This document shows positions 59,710-64,000 of a stretch of DNA of 64,000 nt, piece after piece. Numbering within the stretch: the first letter of the stretch is position 1; every line of letters starts with the position of its first letter. The notes under the pieces are model-generated. The model saw only the letters and a program-made list of their open reading frames with translations, did not search any database and was not told the DNA's origin. Source of the stretch: Quercus robur (Eukaryota; Streptophyta; Magnoliopsida; Fagales; Fagaceae); the NCBI RefSeq assembly GCF_932294415.1, contig NC_065535.1:24144782-24208781 (forward strand), read 5' to 3'. Both the position numbers and the translations under genes were made by a program.

Positions 59710-60150
59710 GTAACTTAAGTTCTGTTTAACATTTATAAGGGTGTCCTTGAATGTTAATTTCATCAAAGTATGTGGTCTGAGAGACCATGCACAACTTAGG
59801 ATCTGTTTAACACTTATAAAGATACCATTGAGTGTTAAATTCCCCTAAGCCTGTGGTCTAAGGAGCCATGCTAGATTTAGGTTCTGTTTAATACTTGAAT
59901 AGATGTCAAAAGTAATTAATTTCCCCTAACCTGTGGTTTGAGGAGCCATATTGGACTTAGGTTCTGTTTAATACTTGAATAGATGCCAAAAGTAATTAAT
60001 TTCCCCTAAGCCTGTGGTTCGAGGAGCCATGCAAGACTTAGGTTCTATTTAATACTTGAATAGATGTCAAAAGTAATTAATTTTCCCTAAGCTTGTGGTC
60101 CGAGGAGCTATGCAGGACTTAGGTTCTGTTTAATACTTGAATAGATTGAG
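59710..60150. repeat. Tandem array of about 81-bp units, copy B
   Basis: About five to six degenerate units of ggttctgtttaatacttgaa, tagatgtcaaaagtaattaa, tttcccctaagcctgtggt and cgaggagccatgcaag, the reverse complement of the unit in copy A. Same position between pol and the antisense gene. Confidence 0.9.
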
Positions 60151-60209
60151 TAATAGGAAGCACGATGCCTTTATACAACAATATAACTTATTGATAAAGG
60201 AAATTTTCA

Positions 60210-63200
60210 TTAATAATAATACATTTTTAGGTTGTTTACATTCCAAGGACGCGGCATTACATGCTCATCTAAGTCTTCTAGGAAATATGCCCCTATACTA
60301 GCTATGGAAGTGATGCGATATGGTTCTTCTCAATTGAGTCCTAACTTTCCCCATGTTGGGTTTTTTGCAGTGTTCAGAACTTTTCTCAATATCAAGTCGC
60401 CAGGCACTAGTGGCCTCATCTTTACTTTGGCATCGTAATCTTGCTTGAGTTTGTGTTGGTAGTATGCCAATTGGACCATTACACTTTCTCTTTTTTCTTC
60501 AATAAGATCTAAGCTCTTTTCTAGCAGCTCATTGTTACTGCTCGAACTGAATGAGTTGGTCTTTAGCGTTGGAAAGCCCGTTTCTAAAGGAATAACAGCC
60601 TTGGCTCTATAAGTCATCGAGAATGGGGTCTTCCTTGTTGATCTGCGAGGCGTGGTTTGATACATCCACAGGACATGTGGCAGTTCTTCCACCTATCTTC
60701 CCTTCGCATCATCCAATCTTTTCTTAAGTCCATTCACTATGACTTTATTAACAGCCTCGGTTTGTCCATTCCCCTAGGGATAGGCCGGGGTAGAATATTT
60801 GTTCGTAATTTCCAATTCACAGCAGTATCTCCTAAAGGACTTACTATCAAATTGAAGACTATTGTCCGAGATGAGGGAATGAGGGACCTCGAACCAGGTT
60901 ATAATGTTTTTTCAAATAAACTTCTTGGCGTCCACATCTCGAATATTTGCTAAAGGTTCAGCTTCAACCCATTTAGTGAAATAATCAGTGTCGACCAGCA
61001 GATACCTCTTATTTCCTACTGCTTTGGGGAAAGGGCCAACTATATCTAAGCCCTATTGAGCAAATGGCCAGGGGCTGGACAGGGGGTTAAGAACTCCTCC
61101 TGGCTAGTGTATGTTTGGTGTAAATATTTGACATTGATCACACTTCTTCACATACTTTTGTGCTTCTTTCTGTATATTTGGCCCATCAGTAGCCCTGAGT
61201 GATGGCTCTGTGAGACAAAGACCTGCCTCTTGTGTGGTTTCCACAAATCTCTTCATGCAGCTCCTCAAGGAGTAGCTCTATCGCTTTAGGGTGAATACAG
61301 AGTAGATATGACCCAGAAAAAGAGCGCTTGTACAATTTTTGGTTTTCGGATAGCTAGAAGCGAGGCGTTTTTCTCCTTATCTTATCAGCTTCTGACTTGT
61401 CTTCCAGCAAGATGTCCTTTCTTAGATATAGTGCTATGGGATCCATCCAACTTGGCCCTACTCTGATTTGGTGAACATGAACCGCTTGTCCATTTACCTT
61501 CATGGGTTTGGACAAGTCTTCTATAAAGATAACCCGAGGTAGGTTTTACGCTGAGGAGGTCGCAAGCGTGGCTAGGGAATCGGCATGTGTGTTTCCACTC
61601 CTGGGGACGTGCAATAGGGTGAAGGATTCAAATCCTGATTGCAAATGCCTAACCTGACTTAAGTACCCCTGCATTCTCTCATCTTTTGCTTCTAGTTTGC
61701 CTTTCATCTGGCCGACGACCAGCCTTGAGTCCGAGAACATCTTTATTGCCTTTCCTCCCATTCTTTAAACCATGGACATTCCATCTAGCAAGGTTTCGTA
61801 TTCAGCTTCATTATTCATGGCTGAGAAGCCCAATCTCAGTGACTTCTCAATGGTGAGCTTCTCGGGTGAGATTAGAACTAGCTCCACTCCAGAGCCCCTT
61901 TGATTTGCCACACCATTGACGTATACCTTCCAGAATAGAGATTCTTACAGGGAGATTGTGCCAACTGATTTTCCATCCATGTTTTGTGTTGTTGATGTTT
62001 CTTCTAATGGGGGTTCAGTGAACTCGACCATGACGTCTGCCAGTACCTGACCCTTGACAGAGGTACGAGGCATGTATTTGATGTCAAAAGTCCCTAGGAC
62101 TGTGCCCCACTTTGCAATCCTCCCTGTGTAATAAGCACTTCAAAGTATGGCCCTGAGTGGAAGTTGAGTTAGAATGACGTTTGTATGTGCTTGGAAGTAA
62201 TGGGGAAGCTTTCGTGTACCATGCACCACTGCCAGGATGGCTTTCTCCAGCGGTAGATAGCGAATCTCGGCCTCATGTAGTGATTTGCTCACATAGTAGA
62301 CTAGCCGTTGTACTCCATTGTTAACTCGTATCAACACTAAACTCACAGCATAAGGGGTCACCGCAATATAAGAAAACAAGACCTCATCCAGCCTAGGACT
62401 GGACATGATAGGTGGTTGAGATAGGTATTCATTAAGTTGCTGAAATGCCAAAGCACACTCCTCAGTCCACTCAAATCCTTTCCATTTATTCATCAATAGG
62501 AAGAAAGGTCTGCATCTATCTGCAGACCGAGAAATAAACCGGTTTAGAGTGGCAGTCATTTCGGTTAGCTTCTAAACTTCTTTGGGATTTTGAGGTGATT
62601 GCAAATTTTTTATCTCCTTAACATGGTCGGAATTAACCTTGATTCCTCGGTAGGCCACCATATAGCCCAGGAATTTTCTTGATCCCACGCCAAAAGAACA
62701 CTTGGAGGCGTTAAGGCGCAGCTTGTATTTTCTCAATATTTCAAAAATATTTCTGAGGTCTCCCACATGCTTGGACACTACCTTACTCTTCACCACCATA
62801 TTGTCTATATAGACTTCGATATTCTTCCCCAACTGAGGTTCAAACATCTTAGTCATCATTCTTTGATAGGTGGATCCCGCATTTTTCAAGTCGAAGGGCA
62901 TCACCTTGTAATGGTAGTTTCCAGTGGGAATAACAAAAGCTGTCTTCTCTTGATCATCTAGAGCTAACGGTATTTGATGGTATCCTTGAAAGGCATCTAA
63001 GAAGCTCATCCGAGGATGGCCTACGGTTGCATCTACCAGCTGGTTTATCCGAGGCATAAGAAAGGGATCTTTTGGACAAGCCTTGTTTAAATCCGTGAAA
63101 TCCACACGCACTCGCCATTTTGCGTTCTTTTTCTTTACTACCACAATATTGGCCAGCCACTCAGGATAGAAAACTTCTTTGATAGCCCCCGCCTGCTTAA

Positions 63201-64000
63201 GCTTCGTTACCTCATCTTTGATAGTATTAGAATGATCTCTAGATGAGCCCCGATAAGGTTGTTTTTTGGGGGTAATAGATGGATTGACATTTAAATGGTG
63301 TCAAATGAAATTTGGGTCCACCCCTGAAGCTTCATAAGCACTCCACGCAAATACATCCACGTTTTTCTCAGGAATTCGATTAGTTCTTCCCTCTCTTGCG
63401 GAGGCAGTTGGGAGCCGACCCGAAAGAACTTCTCCGGATCATCGCCAACAGCAACCTTTTCTAGATCTTCACATTTTGCTTCCTCGGTTGATCTATTGTC
63501 AGGTAATACCAAAGTTCTTGATTGCTATAAGTCCCTTACAGCAGAGGCCGAGGACTCCGCATTGGGCCTATGTAAGATGGCAGCCACCATGCATTGCCTA
63601 GCCATGGACTGATTCCCCACAATCTCTTTAACCTGGCTATTGGATGGATACTTCACCTTCTAGTGCAGGGTAGAAGAAACGACTTCTAAGGCATGAAGCC
63701 AAGGTCTAGCCACAATAGCCATATAAGGTGAATAAGCATCCACCACAATGAAGTCCACTTCCACCATATCCGAACCGGTCTGTATGGGCAGTCTAATCTG
63801 ACATCTTGGAGTAACTGTCTTCCCCTTGAAACTTATTAGTGGGGAATCATACGCTGTTAGGTCCTTAGGTTTCAAATTCAGCCCCTTGTACAGGTCGGGG
63901 TACATTATCTTGACAACACTTCCCTGATCTACCAACACTCTTTTCACATCATACCCCCTATCCTGAGTGTGACTACCAAAGCATCGCCATGGGGTTGGAT
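60210..64000 (-). pseudogene. pol of gypsy copy B, broken and partial
   Basis: From the right edge: protease (LVDQGSVVKIMYPDLY, about 63930), RT (about 63150-62570), RNase H (about 61950-61550) and integrase (about 61300-60700), ending at the TAA 60210-60212. Frame changes fall near 63385 and between 61546 and 60692. Stops include the one at 62572-62574, one in RNase H and one near 60712. The RT catalytic box reads YIDN (62800-62811) instead of YIDD, and the first RNase H aspartate reads asparagine (YVNG). Catalytically dead, by different changes from copy A. Confidence 0.88.

Larger units (their letters stand above)
55618..64000 (-). mobile_element. Ty3/gypsy LTR retrotransposon, copy B, truncated by the window edge
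   Basis: Same family as copy A but inverted. Reading down from the right edge: protease, RT, RNase H, integrase (to 60210), tandem array, antisense gene (on the plus strand here) and the 3' LTR (55618-56395). gag and the 5' LTR lie beyond 64000. Many stops and frameshifts, different from those of copy A for the most part. Confidence 0.88.

Overview
The window is nuclear DNA from a flowering plant, most likely a woody eudicot. The evidence is GT-AG introns, TATA boxes, AT-rich spacers, plant-type gene families and dense layered transposons. A member of Fagales is a guess from the general look of the repeats, not something the sequence proves.

Only three intact host genes are visible, all on the minus strand. 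Two are paralogous Ran GTPase genes (10867-13705 and 38737-40937). Each was rebuilt exon by exon, and the two have identical coding-exon boundaries after the first exon. The third is a three-exon, 370-residue secreted DUF642 cell-wall protein (45155-49435). A fourth host gene, a CYP94-like cytochrome P450 (1063-2475), is dead: it has a 1-base deletion, an in-frame stop, and a hAT transposon sitting in its C-terminal coding region.

Most of the rest is mobile DNA. Between the Ran genes lies a 17.8-kb Ty3/gypsy element (copy A, 17187-34990, target duplication GAATC). Its 3' LTR is split by a 6.5-kb reverse-oriented copia-type element (27987-34485, target duplication ACATT). That copia element has a degenerate gag but no pol, and carries an unrelated ORF of about 350 codons instead. 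A second gypsy element of the same family (copy B, from 55618 past the right edge) lies in the opposite orientation. Both gypsy copies carry a spliced antisense gene with its own TATA box between pol and the 3' LTR, and an array of about 81-bp repeats where the two transcripts converge. Both reverse transcriptases are dead, each having lost a different aspartate of the YIDD box.

Smaller elements include several MITE families (two nested TTA-duplicating elements at 41299-43247), a non-autonomous hAT with a perfect 8-bp duplication (16417-17101), a solo LTR (15082-15812) and three eroded LINE fragments. Layout: 1-2475 dead P450 plus hAT; 2476-10866 MITE and LINE debris; 10867-13705 Ran 1; 13940-17186 small elements; 17187-34990 nested LTR elements; 34996-38736 AT-rich DNA with a LINE RNase H relic; 38737-40937 Ran 2; 41041-45154 nested MITEs and spacer; 45155-49435 DUF642 gene; 49540-55617 spacer and repeat fragments; 55618-64000 gypsy copy B.
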